A stretch of 64,000 nucleotides of DNA, from assembly GCA_020466095.1 (NCBI GenBank), contig CM035807.1:29143707-29207706 (forward strand), in the 5' to 3' direction. The stretch comes from Chlorops oryzae. Taxonomy: Eukaryota > Arthropoda > Insecta > Diptera > Chloropidae. The notes under the pieces were generated by a model. The model was not told the DNA's origin. It did not search any database and worked only from the letters and a program-made list of their open reading frames with translations. The translations under genes were made by a program, and so were the position numbers. Positions 46,629 to 58,220 of the stretch are shown here, piece by piece (position 1 is the stretch's first letter; the number at the start of each line of letters is the position of its first letter).

Positions 46629-47361
46629 TTTTGCTAGTATTTGATTTATCTGATTTTGCCTCAAATTCGGCAAGCTTTTTATTCTGGCCACTCACCACAA
46701 GTAGGGAAAATGAAATAATTTGGTAAGGTGAAAGGACAAAAATAATAAGTTTTGCTAAATAATATTGATCGCGTATATGTATCTTTGTATGTATGTTTGT
46801 ATTATGTATGAACCTATGTATGTATATCAAGAATCATGGTCTCTCTCAGAGCAAATGCAGCTCATAACTTCGCGTTTTTATCCAAGTGGGAATATGTTCT
46901 TCCGAAGAAAAATTGCAGCTTCTTTTCTACTCAGCCATTTCCAGTTTTCTTTCTTAGAAATACCACAAGAATTCCAGTGTTGCCTGGTGGTTCTCCCTAA
47001 AATGCTCCTTCAATATCCTATATTCGAGTTGTTCCCCCTAAAGATCGTAATGAACAAAGAAAAAAAAAATGAAAAAAGTAATTAGAAAGAACAGCACCAG
47101 TTTGACAGATTCCCTACACCAAACACAATAAACTTCGCACTTCATGTAATATGTTTATAAACACGTTAAAAAACTGTCCCCCCTAAAGTCTCCACTAAGA
47201 TCAAAAAAAAAATCCTAAGTCACAGTTCGTGTTAGGGGACAAATCACCGGCGAGAAAGTTCACAGAGAAAACAGTACATAATAAATACCTAATAAAATAG
47301 AACAAAAATAATAAGATATCTCTATGGTTTTTTTTTTTCAAGAAGAAAGTCTCATTATTGT

Positions 47362-47453
47362 AATAAGGAAAACCTTTTTGAATAAGTTAAGAGGAAAACT
47401 TATTGCTTTTATTATGAATTCTTATTGATTTTTTCAAAAAGGTTTTCCTTATT
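47362..47453. repeat. Perfect 20-bp inverted repeat with a third copy
   Basis: AATAAGGAAAACCTTTTTGA at 47362-47381 is followed by its exact reverse complement at 47434-47453. A third, direct, near-copy (AATAAGAAAACCTTTTTGAA) starts near 47508. The spacing of about 52 bp between arms allows a cruciform or RNA hairpin. Confidence 0.7.
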
Positions 47454-47994
47454 AAATAAATTAAGAAGATTGTTTACCCATAATCTTACAGGAACCTAAT
47501 GAAATCAATAAGAAAACCTTTTTGAAAAAATCAAGAAGATAGCCCAATGAAATCAATAAGAATTCCATTTTTAATACAATTCAGTATAAAACCTAATGGA
47601 ATCAAAAAGTGTTTCTCCATGGATTGTTTTTTTGGTGCCAAAAGTGGAAATTGAGTGCAAAAAATTGTGAATAACTAGTTTTCTTCTTGATTTCATGTTT
47701 TCCCTTTTTGATAAAATTAAAAGATTTACCACATTAAATATCATATAAGGAATCTCTTTGGAAAAATCTTTTTCTAGCTGGGGGTACCTTAGCTAAAAAC
47801 GATTCAAAGAGAAAATCCCTGTAGGAAGAGTGGGGTCAATTGTGCCCTAGCGAGTAGTTCTCGAGTATTGGAAAAATAACAGTACGCGAGTAGAGACACG
47901 GACAGTAGAACCTTAAAACTGTGGCATATTCAAAAATTCAATTTCCCACACATTTATCTAATATAGTTTGCTGTGCGTGAGTCAGATAGGTCCG

Positions 47995-48062
47995 TGGCGT
48001 AGTGAAAGCGTAAATTCGCTTGGCAATATGAAGTGCTCGAGTCATACCTGTACGAAGGCTAA
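47995..48062 (+). repeat. tRNA-like segment with A-box-like motif
   Basis: GTCCGTGGCGTAGTGAAAGCG resembles an A box and the GTGGCGTAG word seen at 8009. The expected B box (TGCTCGAGTCATACC) is degenerate. It is probably a decayed tRNA-derived repeat head. Confidence 0.3.
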
Positions 48063-48271
48063 AATTTTTGTAGAAGAATGGCATTTTCGAAAATTCAAAT
48101 AATTGGATCGAAAAACAAAGTCTTCACCAATGATGTCTCAAAACTTTGCGCACAGAATTCGCTCAAACATTTCCTGCCAATTTGAAACCTTTCTTTTTTA
48201 TATATTTGCTTTTTATTCCTCTTAGGATTCCAATTTTTACTAATAAATTATAAAAAAAATCGGCGTTCGTT

Positions 48272-48350
48272 TGGCCGGGATTTGAACCTGGGTCCTTCGG
48301 ATCCGGGGTGCACGCGCTACGCTGTGGGCTACGACAGCACGGGCCGGTCC
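48272..48350 (-). repeat. tRNA-like segment with strong B box
   Basis: On the minus strand, CGTAGCCCACAGCGTAGCGC is followed by GATCCGAAGGACCCAGG and a perfect B box, GGTTCAAATCC. The T arm pairs in 4 of 5 positions. No full acceptor stem closes. The core ATCCGAAG and GGTTCAA matches the segment at 7998-8073, suggesting a shared tRNA ancestor. A diverged tRNA gene cannot be excluded. Confidence 0.4.
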
Positions 48351-48713
48351 TTTATCTATCAACGTAGTATAGCAAATTTACTGAATTGGCCCTGTTGCCT
48401 CTACTTCTGCACTAGTTCAAACGCGACTGTCGATTTTCGAAAGGCGACTCAGAGTTAAACTCTACAGTTGAATACATTGGCGGAGAAATTATGAGCGAGT
48501 AGTACTGTTGATTTGGGGAGTAGTCAAAGAGTACTTCTGCACTAGATAAATTTCCTACAGGGATCTTCTTGAATCTATTAGGCAGTTTTGGCTCTGTGTT
48601 GGTTTGATGGCGAGGGACGCACGGGGAAGAGAGAAAAACGCTCCCATACCACATCCCCGAACGTTCCTCACCATAAAACAAACTTTTTTGCCGATGATTT
48701 GTCGCCGCTAGGG

Positions 48714-49189
48714 GATTCCCCTACACAGGTAACATTGTACAATTCTTTCTTTATGTATTCCTTTCATAGTTTCCTCAGCCTGCTTTGCAAAAAATAGCAG
48801 TCACTGCCTCCAAAAAAAAAATTTTTTTTTTAAATATTGGGTAAACTTCAGTTTTAACTGTAACCCCCTTATTCCAAGGTGTATTAATATTTAAAATATT
48901 TAAATGTCAAATTTTCATACAAAAATTGAATTTAAACAATGTTTTAAATTTAAAATTTTATAATGAATAAGGGAGTAATACATATTTACCCCACTAGAAG
49001 TAATTTCCAAATATTGGGCGGCAAAAGGGGCGTTTTTTTGAAACTCACATAGGATCTTACACTCGAAACTTGAATTAAAGTCGCCAAATGGGACTCCTTG
49101 CTGTCTTGAAAATCTCAAGTTTACTTTGTGTTAATGGACCTGTTTTAAAAAGGTTTCAAAAATACATACATAAATAGATATCCTTTATC
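48714..49189. other. Spacer, possibly eroded HINE body
   Basis: AT-rich. The part from about 49012 contains GGGCGGCAAAAGGGGCG, reminiscent of the GTGGGCGTGGC(A)AAAAG word of family-1 HINEs, leading into a clear HINE 3' end. No gene seen. Confidence 0.35.
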
Positions 49190-49243
49190 TGTCTCGGGTA
49201 TTGTATAGTCAGGTTCGCCTGGCCTTGACACGCTTTCTTGGTT
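49190..49243 (+). mobile_element. Family-1 HINE 3'-end fragment
   Basis: TGTCTCGGGTATTGTATAGTC then AGGTTCGCCTGGCC and GACACGCTTTCTTGG parallel the 3' end at about 1771-1828 (TGTCGGATATT, hairpin, ACACCCTTACTTG). The hairpin CAGGTTCGCCTG (4-bp loop) is kept. The rest of the element is unrecognisable or deleted. Confidence 0.55.
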
Positions 49244-50649
49244 TTCTTTTGACGATCACCACGTGTTGCCAATTTAAAAACACTTTCGCCTAATGTTTCA
49301 ATAAATATGAGAACATAATAACATAAAACATTATGTAACTAAAACGTAAAATATAATACGAGTATATGGAAAGAATTTTAGATTTCGCTTTTAAAAAATT
49401 TGCATAAAAATTCTTCTCTCAAATATATGCGCGCTTCCTCGAAAGAAATCATATCGATCGAAAATTTAAACATTGAAAGAGCTTAACGCGAGGAGAGTTT
49501 TATGCGAAAACATGTCAGCGGCTACTTAACGCGAACGGAGCAGCATTTCAGCGACCCATAACAACTTTTATAAGATTATACCCTGTCGCTTTATAGTTGT
49601 TGCCTTGCTGCGTCCATCACTTTCGGAAAGCTAAAGCGACTATAAGAAGAGGCATTTACATAAAAAAACACTTTGCTACGAGTTAGATAAATCTAAAGAA
49701 GGATTAGGGCAATCCTCGGCATACACTTTCCAACGGGGGCAAAAATGCAATAGTTTTAAAAAACCGAGAGAGAAGAGACAGAAAAAAGGACATTGGTAAA
49801 GAAAAAAAAAAAAATTAAAAAAAGAGTACACCACCGTTTTTTCTCCTTTTTTGTTAGGAAAAGGGCAATCGTATGAAGTGAAGAAAAAAAGTAAGTTTCA
49901 AAGTTTTAAAAAAAAAAAGAGGAGAATCCCCTTCAAAAGCAGGTCAACAAAAACAAAAATCGTAACCTAAGAAAAATGAAGATAAAGTAGGAAATAAAAC
50001 AGAGAACAAAAGGAATTATTAGTGGTATTTGTCTTGAGCCATGAGTAAAAAGTGCTAGTCATTGTGAAGATCTTAACTACTTAATTAAATGCAATTTAAG
50101 AACGTCAGAAAAGTTAGCACTTAGCAGCTTCAGCATTAAATTGAGCTGAAAAAGTGACATTTTGCCTTTGACGGTGAAAACAAAGATTGGCGGTATAACC
50201 ACATTTGAAATAAAGAACAACTTGATGAATTTATCTAAAGCCCTGCCGAGAAGTTGAGATGATTTTGCTGAACTTCATGTGAAAAAGAATTTTTTTTTTG
50301 AAAGACAACGAGTAATTAAGTGCTCGGTTTTGATAAGTGTTAATCCACATTTAGGCCGGCAACGGTGAAATATTTTTAAATTCAAGGCTGTAATTGTAAT
50401 AAAAGATTCCAAATAACGTCATTGCTGCATCAAGCTAGCTGGAAAAATAAGTATTAAAGAAATAACAAAAACCAATCTATAGCTAAATAAAAAATCCGCG
50501 CTTAGCCTTGTTTATAGGGTAGATGATCGGTGATATATAGTTCCTCCGGAGTTGAACTCAATGAAGGGGCGACTAATACCCGAGAAACACCTTCATAAGG
50601 ACCATCGTGTAACGAAGACCTATTGTTTTCAGACACATTTTTAGACTTT
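49244..50649. other. A-rich spacer, no gene seen
   Basis: A-rich plus-strand sequence with many AAAGAAAA runs and no recognisable coding or repeat structure. Confidence 0.5.
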
Positions 50650-51115
50650 TTCAACCTTAACTTAACTTGGCTAAACTCAACTCAACTAACATTAACTTAA
50701 CTTAACTTTACTTAAATTTACTTAACTTAACCTTCACTCAACTTAATTTTCACCTAACATAAATTAAACTTAGCCTTCACTTACTAAACTGAACTGAACT
50801 TAACTTAACTTAACTTAACTTAACTTAACTTAACTTAACTTAACTTAACTTAACTTAACTTAACTTAACTTAACTTAACTTAACTTAACTTAACTTAACT
50901 TAACTTAACTTAACTTAACTTAACTTACTTAACTTAATTTTTATATTAAGTCTTCGACACAAACAACAACAACGCAAAAGTTTTTAAACTTCCTTAAATC
51001 AACTTTACTTTACTTAACCTTCACTTAACTTCGCTTAACTTTCACTTAACTTAACCTTCACTAAGCTTAACTTAACATTATCTTCACTTAAGTTAACTTT
51101 CAATAAACTTAAATT
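50650..51115. repeat. AACTT pentanucleotide satellite
   Basis: TTAAC/AACTT 5-bp units are nearly perfect from about 50792 to 50935. Degenerate copies (AACCTTCACTT, AACTTTACTT) extend on both sides from about 50650 to 51115, interrupted by unique sequence near 50943-50995. The pure centre with eroded flanks fits expansion from the middle. Confidence 0.92.
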
Positions 51116-51920
51116 AACGAGCGAACTGCGTGCGGTTATTCCGACTTGTCTCCAGGTAATATTATTTTGTTTACCAGAGTAACGAATTGTCCCTTTTTGG
51201 TATGACCTGATAGATCTCTTTTCGGCAGCAATATTACTACAAAAAAAATATTTTTTCTATTCAAAGTCTTATCGCGTCTCAAAGTTTATACAATGGAAGG
51301 CATAAATTTCTGAGGTTCAGTGCCCTCTGTTTCTTTTTATTATGCTTATCGCAATGGCGACCACTAAGAAAGCAGTAAAGTTTTCCAAATTATGCACAGT
51401 CTTTGAGTGATCATATCCGAATTTATTCTGCACATATTTTTGGTTATGCTACAGAGCTAAATTCTATTGATTCTGCGATTTGCACTCGATGGACAAACTC
51501 CGAAGCCAAACGGATTATACAATTTCCGAATTCCAGAAAAAAAATGTTAAAATTTCCAACTCCAAAATATCACACGCTCTCTACTGCAAGAAAGATAGCA
51601 GCACATAACCACTTAAGATTCCGCAAACAAATTTTCTCCACTTTTGTAGTTTGCATATTGTTGTGCGGTTTGTCATTTTGCGCATGCTGGATATATTGAA
51701 TCTCCGATTCGTAGCGCCTGGTCTGCGTCCTTTTTCAGTTTCATCCGTCATCTTTTCTTCCTTTTTTGTTTTTTTTTTTTTTGTTTTTGTGCAAGGAAAC
51801 ATGACAAAGAAGACAGCCCAAACAATGTTAGTTTGTGTCGGTTATTGGCATAAATTTGCTTGCAACATTTTCAGAGCCGCAAAAAAAAAAAAAATAAATA
51901 AAAATAAAAACAAAAACAAA
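51116..51920. other. Spacer, no gene seen
   Basis: Open frames at 51403-51699 and 51651-51959 lack domains; the second runs into an A-rich tract beside the HINE. T-run 51766-51782. Confidence 0.45.
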
Positions 51921-52998
51921 ACAAGTAAGAAAGCTAAAGTCGGTCAAGCCCGACTTTGAAATACCCAGCGTCCCGACATTATGAGCGCACTATGTTTTGC
52001 TTCTCTATTTGTGGGCGTGGCAACGGGAGGGCCAATTAAAATTTTTTCCTACACCTTTCATTCGCCTTGGTGAACCTATGTTGCGAATTTGAAGCTTCTA
52101 CCCCTTTTACTTCGGAAGTTACGAAAAATCTTTATTTGTGGGCGTGGCAGTGGTCGGGACACAAAAAATTTTTTTCTACACCTTTCATTCGCCTTGGTGA
52201 ACCTATGTTGCGAATTCGAAGCTTCTACCCCTTTTACTTCGGAAGTTACGAAAAATCTTCATTTGTGGGCGTGGCAGGGGGCGGGCCAGTTAAATTTTTT
52301 CGATACACCTTTCATTTGCCTTGGCCAACCTATGTGGCGAATTTGAAGCGTCTACGCCTATTAATTCGGAAGTTACGAAAAATCTCCATTTTTGGGCGTG
52401 GCAGTGGGCGGGCCATATAAATTTTTTTCCTACACCTTTCATTCGCCTTGGTCAACCTATGCTGCGAATTTGAGGCTTCTACGCCTTTTACTTCATAAGT
52501 TACGATAAGCCCTTATTTGTGGGCTTATTTGTGGGCGTGGCTCACGGAGGGCAGCGTCCATTTTTTTCCAGGATATGTCCCTTTTTGTAGTTTACCAGTA
52601 CACCAAATATCAATGGAATGTGTTGAGTGGTTCGCAAGTTACAAGCATTTTACTGAAAACACATTATATTTATTTGTGGGCGTGGCAGTGGGCGGATGTC
52701 TCCCATTTTTACTTAGGATCATACTCGGGTCCCGATATACCTGTGTGCCAAATTTCGACTTGATTGGTCCAGCCGTTTCGGAGGAGATCCGACCACGGAC
52801 GGACGGACAGACGGACAAGGAAACGGACAGACGGACAGACGGACAGACGGACGGACGGACGGACAGACGGACATGTCTAAATCGATTCAGTTTTTGATCC
52901 TGATCATTTCTATATATATATGTCTATATCTCCGGAGCTTAGTTCTCCCTGTTACAAGATTCGCACAAAACTAATATACCCCGCTTACGCTGGGTATA
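51921..52998 (-). mobile_element. DINE-1/HINE-like element, family 2, with internal array
   Basis: Read on the plus strand the element starts with its 3' end: ACAAGTAAGAAAGCTAAAG, then the hairpin AAAGTCGG-TCAAGC-CCGACTTT (51936-51957) and ATACCCAGCG. This is strikingly like the AAGAAAGCTAACTTCGGC...GCCGAAGTT end that I recall for Drosophila DINE-1. It ends with a GGAC/GACA tetranucleotide tract (about 52797-52873), ACATGTCTAAATCGATTC, GATCCTGATCATTTC and the terminus ACGCTGGGTATA. The middle holds about four tandem units of 126-128 bp. Non-coding; open frames across the array are repeats of the same non-protein sequence. Confidence 0.75.
52010..52540. repeat. Internal tandem array of ~127-bp units in the HINE
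   Basis: The landmark ACACCTTTCATT recurs at 52051, 52179, 52305 and 52432 (spacing 128, 126, 127). Each unit also has CGGAAGTTACGAAAAATC or a variant and GTGGGCGTGGCAGTGG. A shorter, more diverged unit follows near 52500-52560. Units differ by scattered substitutions and in the length of the T-run. Confidence 0.9.
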
Positions 52999-54293
52999 AA
53001 AAGGGCAAAAAAATCGAGACAAAATAAAAAGAAACCGGACAGCAAATTTCTGAAATCGTCCTTTTATACACTTGAATTTATTTGCGCAATATTTTTTATT
53101 TTTTTTGTTGCTCTTTGCATATTTTCATCTTGCAAGGATTCGTTTTTTTCGATTTTTTTTTTTGGCTACTTTTTTCCAGTCGAAGCAACAGAATTGCAGA
53201 AATATTTGGCAATTGCTGTCAGTCAACAAAGTTTTTACTGTTCATGGGCCATTGCCATTTTGGGGGAGATGATGAGGAAAGTCATTTCTAACTGGATGGA
53301 GCAACTTCTTGTGACTGTGGATGGACTGACGTCATTTCCATTGAGGACATGAGGACGTTACGGCGTTAAAGGAAATCAAATAGCAATGAAGGCAGTTATT
53401 GTGGGGATTTGCTTTGATAGCGAAATCACTTTCCTTAGTAGTTTTTGATGTCCTAGCAGTCGAGTTATGTAGGTACTTTCACAAGTTCCTTATTTTCATT
53501 CTCTGCCTTCTCTTGGGACAATTCATGTGCATGGTGGCCGTGCGGTAAATAAATTAATAACAAATATTTATATAAAAAAACATTAAATTTTGCGCTTAAT
53601 TTATAATTATGCGCTTGTCTTTCAATGGCATTCTTGCGTGTAATTATTTTTTTTTTTCGTTAATAACTTTCAATACTATTTTATTCATTCAATTCTTGGA
53701 AAGAATATGTTCACGCCTATATTCATGGGTGAGTGTGTGTGTGTGTGTGCGTGTGTGTGCGCGTGTTGTGCGTCTGAGTTGTACGAAACATGCCCAAGAC
53801 CGTCCGTTGAGATTTCAATCTTAAACCGCTTTGATGGACAAAGCAAAGCGTCTACACATGATTGCATCGGTATTCCTTTTCTCGATCCGGGCGCCATAGA
53901 CAGCTAACCGCATGTGTTACTTGTCAGTTCTGTCATTCCAATGATTGTAACTTTGTAATACTTTGAGCATGGCAAAGGGAATCGTATAGCTTTAGGTTTT
54001 AGTCAGCGAATGAATGGAGCCATATCAAAAACAACACTTGATTTGATTGACAGCATAATTTTGTGAACGCAAAAGTTTTTTTTTTGTTTTTATTTTTCGA
54101 TTTCTTAGTGACCGCGGATACTTTGGAAAAGAATTTAAACGGACTTGACGTATCCATAAATATTGTATTTTTTTGTTTTGTTATTATTTTGTTAAGGAAC
54201 TAATATGAAAAAGAAAAACTTGATTGATGAAACAACATTTTCATTATTATGCGCGATAAAATTTGTGGAGAGCGTTTATTACATTCAATCGAG
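52999..54293. other. Spacer with TG microsatellite, no gene seen
   Basis: A TG run interrupted by CG lies at about 53730-53765. T-rich tracts are present at 53096-53165. No exon or element ends recognised. Confidence 0.5.
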
Positions 54294-54400
54294 TGTAAAA
54301 ACCAGAACCACTCGAGATAGACACAAAACAAAATTTGTAACAAAATGATCAGCGACATCAGTTCATACATATGATGGAGCCATGTATGTCTAGCTGACAG
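54294..54400 (+). mobile_element. Family-1 HINE internal fragment
   Basis: GTGTAAAAACCAGAACCACTC, GAGATAGACACAAAACAAAAT and AATGATCAGCGACATCA match the family-1 5' region at about 1029-1100 (ACACCCAGAACCAGTCGAGATAGACC...AATGATCAGCGTCACC). The TATACCC end and the body are missing, so only about 85 bp remain. Confidence 0.55.
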
Positions 54401-54772
54401 TCGATTGGGCTACGCTTGTGGCAATCTGTATTCCCTTATAAATTCGAAAGTCTGAATAAACTTGATGAACACGTTGTGATGAGATATAAATTTATGGAAC
54501 ATGCTTAGGAATAATGGAATGGATTTGGTATGTTCCTGAGTTAAAAATTCCCTTTATATGGTACATACGATATTAAATCCCGGAAAAGGGAAATCTTAAA
54601 ATCATAATTAGTGGTTCTCCCTAAAGAAAATAGTTTCTGACACTTAAAGCTGGGTCTTGTCTTCTTTTTTTTATTGTATAAAAGGGTATGTTTTCATTTT
54701 TTTAGGGTTTTTTCCGATCCCTGATCATCGGTCTTAAAAATATATCAACATAGGTATTTAAAGGAAACTTTT

Positions 54773-55196
54773 TATACCCAGCGTAAGCAGGGTAAATAAG
54801 TTTTGTGCGGATCGTGTAACAACTAGAATTAAGATCGGCTGAATCGATTTAGCCATGTCCATCCGGCCATCTTAGATCTGATCTCCTTCCTACCGGCTAG
54901 ACCAATCACGTCAATATTCGGCACACAGGTATTTTGGGCCCCGATAAAGATCATAACTTATAACTATAACTTATAACTTATGATTCATAAGTGAAAATAG
55001 GCGATATCTACCCACTGGCGCGCCCACAAATGGAAGTTTTTCGTAACTTCCGAAGTGAAAACCAGAGTTTCAAAATCGAGACAAAAGCTCTTTACATCGA
55101 ACAAAATATTTTGGGAAAATCGTGTGTATTCGGCTCAGCGCGCTAATTCTGTCGGTACGCTGGGTATATCAAAGTCTCTAGCTTTCTGACTTGTTT
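54773..55196 (+). mobile_element. Family-2 HINE, shortened copy
   Basis: TATACCCAGCGTAAGCAGGGTA opens the element, followed by GATTTAGCCATGTCCATCCGG (the block before the tetranucleotide tract, here nearly lost). One unit of the internal repeat follows (GCGCGCCCACAAATGGAAG with TTTTCGTAACTTCCGAAG), and it ends with CTAGCTTTCTGACTTGTTT. It is opposite in orientation to the copy at 51921-52998 and has one unit against about four. The hairpin at the 3' end has decayed. Confidence 0.65.
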
Positions 55197-58111
55197 AAAT
55201 ATGTATCCTTAGATTTCAGTCTGAATCTCGTTGGAAGACAAAACAAGTTAAGACTTTACTTCAAATCTAAAAATAAAATAAAAATTTTAAAATATATTCC
55301 AAATAATCAAAATTTCGGTCTCTTTAAGTTTGAATAGACAAAATTGTTGAATGTTCCTTGAAAAAAGTTCTTCCTTTCGTTGCTTCGTCTTCGCCCATTT
55401 GGCTAATCAACTTCAAGGATATCGTTCCTTTCATTTACAAAGCAAGAACAGAAAGAATGCTAACAAAATTTCTCGACATTAATTCCAACTCGGATTCGGA
55501 TTCGGATTCGTATTCTCCTATTCTCGTTTTCTCGGAATTGTCTATTAACATTGGCATTTCATGCCAGTCAACATCGGTCCGCGCCAAGAGATAACGTTAT
55601 TTAATTTCATTTCGCACGCTCATTATGCTTATTGGATTCGTTTTCCCCTTTTCCTTCCATTTCCTATTTGTTTTTTTTTTGCAGTTTATTGCCATCTTCC
55701 GTCTTCGGCAGAGGAGGATCGAGAGCGAACAATAAATGGATTTCAACGGTATTCACGCGTATTGTTTTCCATTTTGTATACAACATTCGCAAAAAAAAAA
55801 TCGATTTATTTTCTTTTTCTTTAGCTGTCGGTTGTCCCGGACGGAGCCACTTCCTCGCTCGTGCCTGCGTCTTTTGCGCTGCAATTAATCACAATCGGAT
55901 TTATACATTATAGGGATGAAGCTGCATCCGTTGATGGTTATTTTAATGCGGATAGGTTTTCACAACAATATTTCCCTTTTTCGAAATGTATCCGGAATGA
56001 GGTTATAAATGGCTTAATGCTCGTCATTGATGCTTTTGCAATTGAGATGGCTGGAATTTTTCTTTTGTATTCTTTTTGTTGTTTTTCCTTGCCACAACGT
56101 ATGTTTATATGTTCATCTGACAGTCGTGGTCATGCTTGGCAATTAAAATTTTTATTTCAAGTCACGGCATGGGCAATATCTGGGCTGCTGCACACCTTTA
56201 GGTTCTGACATATGCAAGAAAATAAGACCGAAAAACTCAAACTATCATACTACTACTGATCCAGTAGTAATGTCCTTTAATTCGTTTGTGTCGTGACGTT
56301 CTGACATACCCCGATAAAGCTATATCCAAAGCCATGAATTCATTCTACTTTAAACCATCGTTTACTCTCATTCTAAGGACTCATAGAGGATAGCATTTCC
56401 AAGGGTCCTAATCTATGCAATAAATCTTATCTGTTTCTTTTCAGTACCTACGTCTGTAGCAATACGATATTTTCTTCGTACTCCTACCCGGAAAGTAAAC
56501 ACATAATGATGACTTTATCTTCACCGAAATTCGGTTAAAGAGTATTTTACAAACTTTAGAAACTCTTATTTCATGATAGACATAAGCAAAACCCTTTTTT
56601 TTCCTTTTCACCTTCATACATCATAGTTCACCAATTACTTGGGTCTATCACAATAGCTCTGAGAGGCCATAAGTCTACAGCATTGTAATGGTCAATAACG
56701 AGTGTCCATTCAGAATACAGAACACAGAATAGAGTGAAGTGAAGCAACAAACACCCTTTCCTCACTTGACCATCAATAACGTTGGCATAAGAGTGGGAGA
56801 AACTCTTGAAATACAGGCGGATATTTGCGCCATATTTTTGAAAGTTTTTTTTTTATTTTTCTTTTTTGTGTGTGGGACTCTACGTACTCATCGAACTCAA
56901 GTGTTCGAGAGAACTAACCCGAAAGACACTACCAATCGATGGGAAATGCAAGAAACATGACAAACGAGGGAGGACCCTTTAAGCCTAACCAACTGGAATT
57001 TTTGCCCTGATACTACGAGCAGATATCGATAAGTGTAGGACGTTTTGGCGTGACCACCAGTTAGTTAGTTATTTGCGCTGTTGTCGTCGTCGTCGTCGTC
57101 GTCCCATCTTTGAAAAGAGCCTTCGACATGAAAATGCTGAAAGCCAGAAATGTCGCCTCTTGTGAAATAAACGCAACCATAAAATTTGATTTATGTAACC
57201 CCGAGAGATTTTTCCTATCACCCATCGAAAACGTATTGTTCTTGGTCATTATTTTGTTGTTTTGCTCTCGATTCTGGCACGAATAAATAATAATCATAAT
57301 TTTTCGCTGGACCTCTTGCCTTTTTGTCATGAAAAAGGAGTTTCTCCATGTGCGTTTCGTGTTGCTGGAGTCCAGCTGAAGTGTTCTTTTCACTTTGCCT
57401 GCGAGCCACGACACGTTAGCTTAATTTATTAATGAAGAATCTGTGGTGATGATATCTTGAGGTATTTTTTTTTAAATACTTTTTTCACTTAACATCTATT
57501 TATATTTGGATGAGATCTTGACTTAAATTTTGGTGGGTCCTTATCGTGTCCGCATACCCTGCGATTTGCTCTTGACTTTGATGTAGTGTGATCAGAAAAG
57601 TAAGTTGCAAAATATGGGGAGGTGCTGCATAACCGAGTATTCTTCGTTGTAAGACAAGTCCTAAAAAATTTTTCGCGGGATGATAGAACGTCGCATCCAA
57701 TGAGTAAAGTTCAGAAATGATACTTCACGTTTTAGTGCATACTGCATATCGAATCCTAAAGTGCATGACACCAGAAAAAGCTCCAAATTAAAGAAGCCAA
57801 CTAAAAAGTGATTCAAGAAAAATATATGAAGCCTTCGCGCAGTTTATGCTTTATTCAAAGCAATCTCTTCGATCTAGAATGTTCATTGAGGCATCTGTGC
57901 GCACGCAGAGAAGGAAACGTGCTGCGTACCACTGTCAGAAGAGAGAAGAGTTCATCTTAATTCGCTAATCTCGGCTGCCGTTGCCACACTGTCCACTTTG
58001 CCCCCACTGTCCTCATTGCAAAGCCCTTACTGGCACAGCAAAAATATCTCAAAATTTCGAGTTGAATTCTCAAACCGAAGCTTTCACAGAGAAAAAAATC
58101 AACCAGAAAAC
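55197..58111. other. Spacer, several short open frames but no gene seen
   Basis: Frames at 55358-55594, 55561-55824, 55632-55913 and 55861-56208 overlap on the plus strand, and a minus-strand frame spans 57061-57414. None shows a domain, and they use different frames without shared splice logic. Simple repeats: a GGATTC hexamer run at 55490-55510 and a GTC run at 57081-57103. Confidence 0.4.
57081..57103. repeat. GTC trinucleotide microsatellite
   Basis: Seven to eight GTC units. On the minus strand it reads as a run of threonine in one frame (GACGACGAC shifted as ACG), which lengthens a spurious open frame at 57061-57414. Confidence 0.8.
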
Positions 58112-58220
58112 TGGTTAAATCAAAAGGAAAAACATACAAAACGGCTTCAACAAGGAATATTTTTAATTTTAACAATTTTTCTTGTTGAAAAAATTAAAAA
58201 TTTTCCTTTTGAATCAACCA
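58112..58220. repeat. Nested inverted repeat of ~109 bp
   Basis: TGGTTAAATCAAAAGGAAAA at 58112-58131 faces TTTTCCTTTTGAATCAACCA at 58201-58220 (18 of 20 pair). Nested inside, CAACAAG (58148) faces CTTGTTG (58181), and TTTTTAATTTT faces AAAATTAAAAA. A short perfect palindrome (AACCAG, AAAA, CTGGTT) overlaps the left edge at 58101-58116. Probably a MITE or foldback element. Confidence 0.65.

Larger units (their letters stand above)
47232..48713. mobile_element. Candidate composite inverted-repeat element
   Basis: The left outer end TAGGGGACAAATCACCGGCG and the right outer end, read in reverse complement as TAGCGGCGACAAATCATCGG, are imperfect inverted repeats of about 28 bp. A second pair lies inside: ATCCCTGTAGGAA at 47815-47827 and TTCCTACAGGGAT at 48552-48564, a perfect 13-bp inverted repeat. 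Between these are two tRNA-like segments and no transposase. One element inside another, or one element with layered ends, would both fit. No clear target duplication was found, so the limits are tentative. Confidence 0.35.

Noticed and set aside
52067..52897. Overlapping open frames of up to 126 codons
   Set aside because: They lie in the internal array and tetranucleotide tract of a HINE; the repeated peptide is a by-product of DNA repeats.
55358..56208. Cluster of overlapping plus-strand open frames
   Set aside because: Frames change without splice signals and no protein family is recognisable; treated as chance.
57061..57414. 117-codon minus-strand open frame with threonine run
   Set aside because: The run comes from a GTC microsatellite and the rest has no motif.
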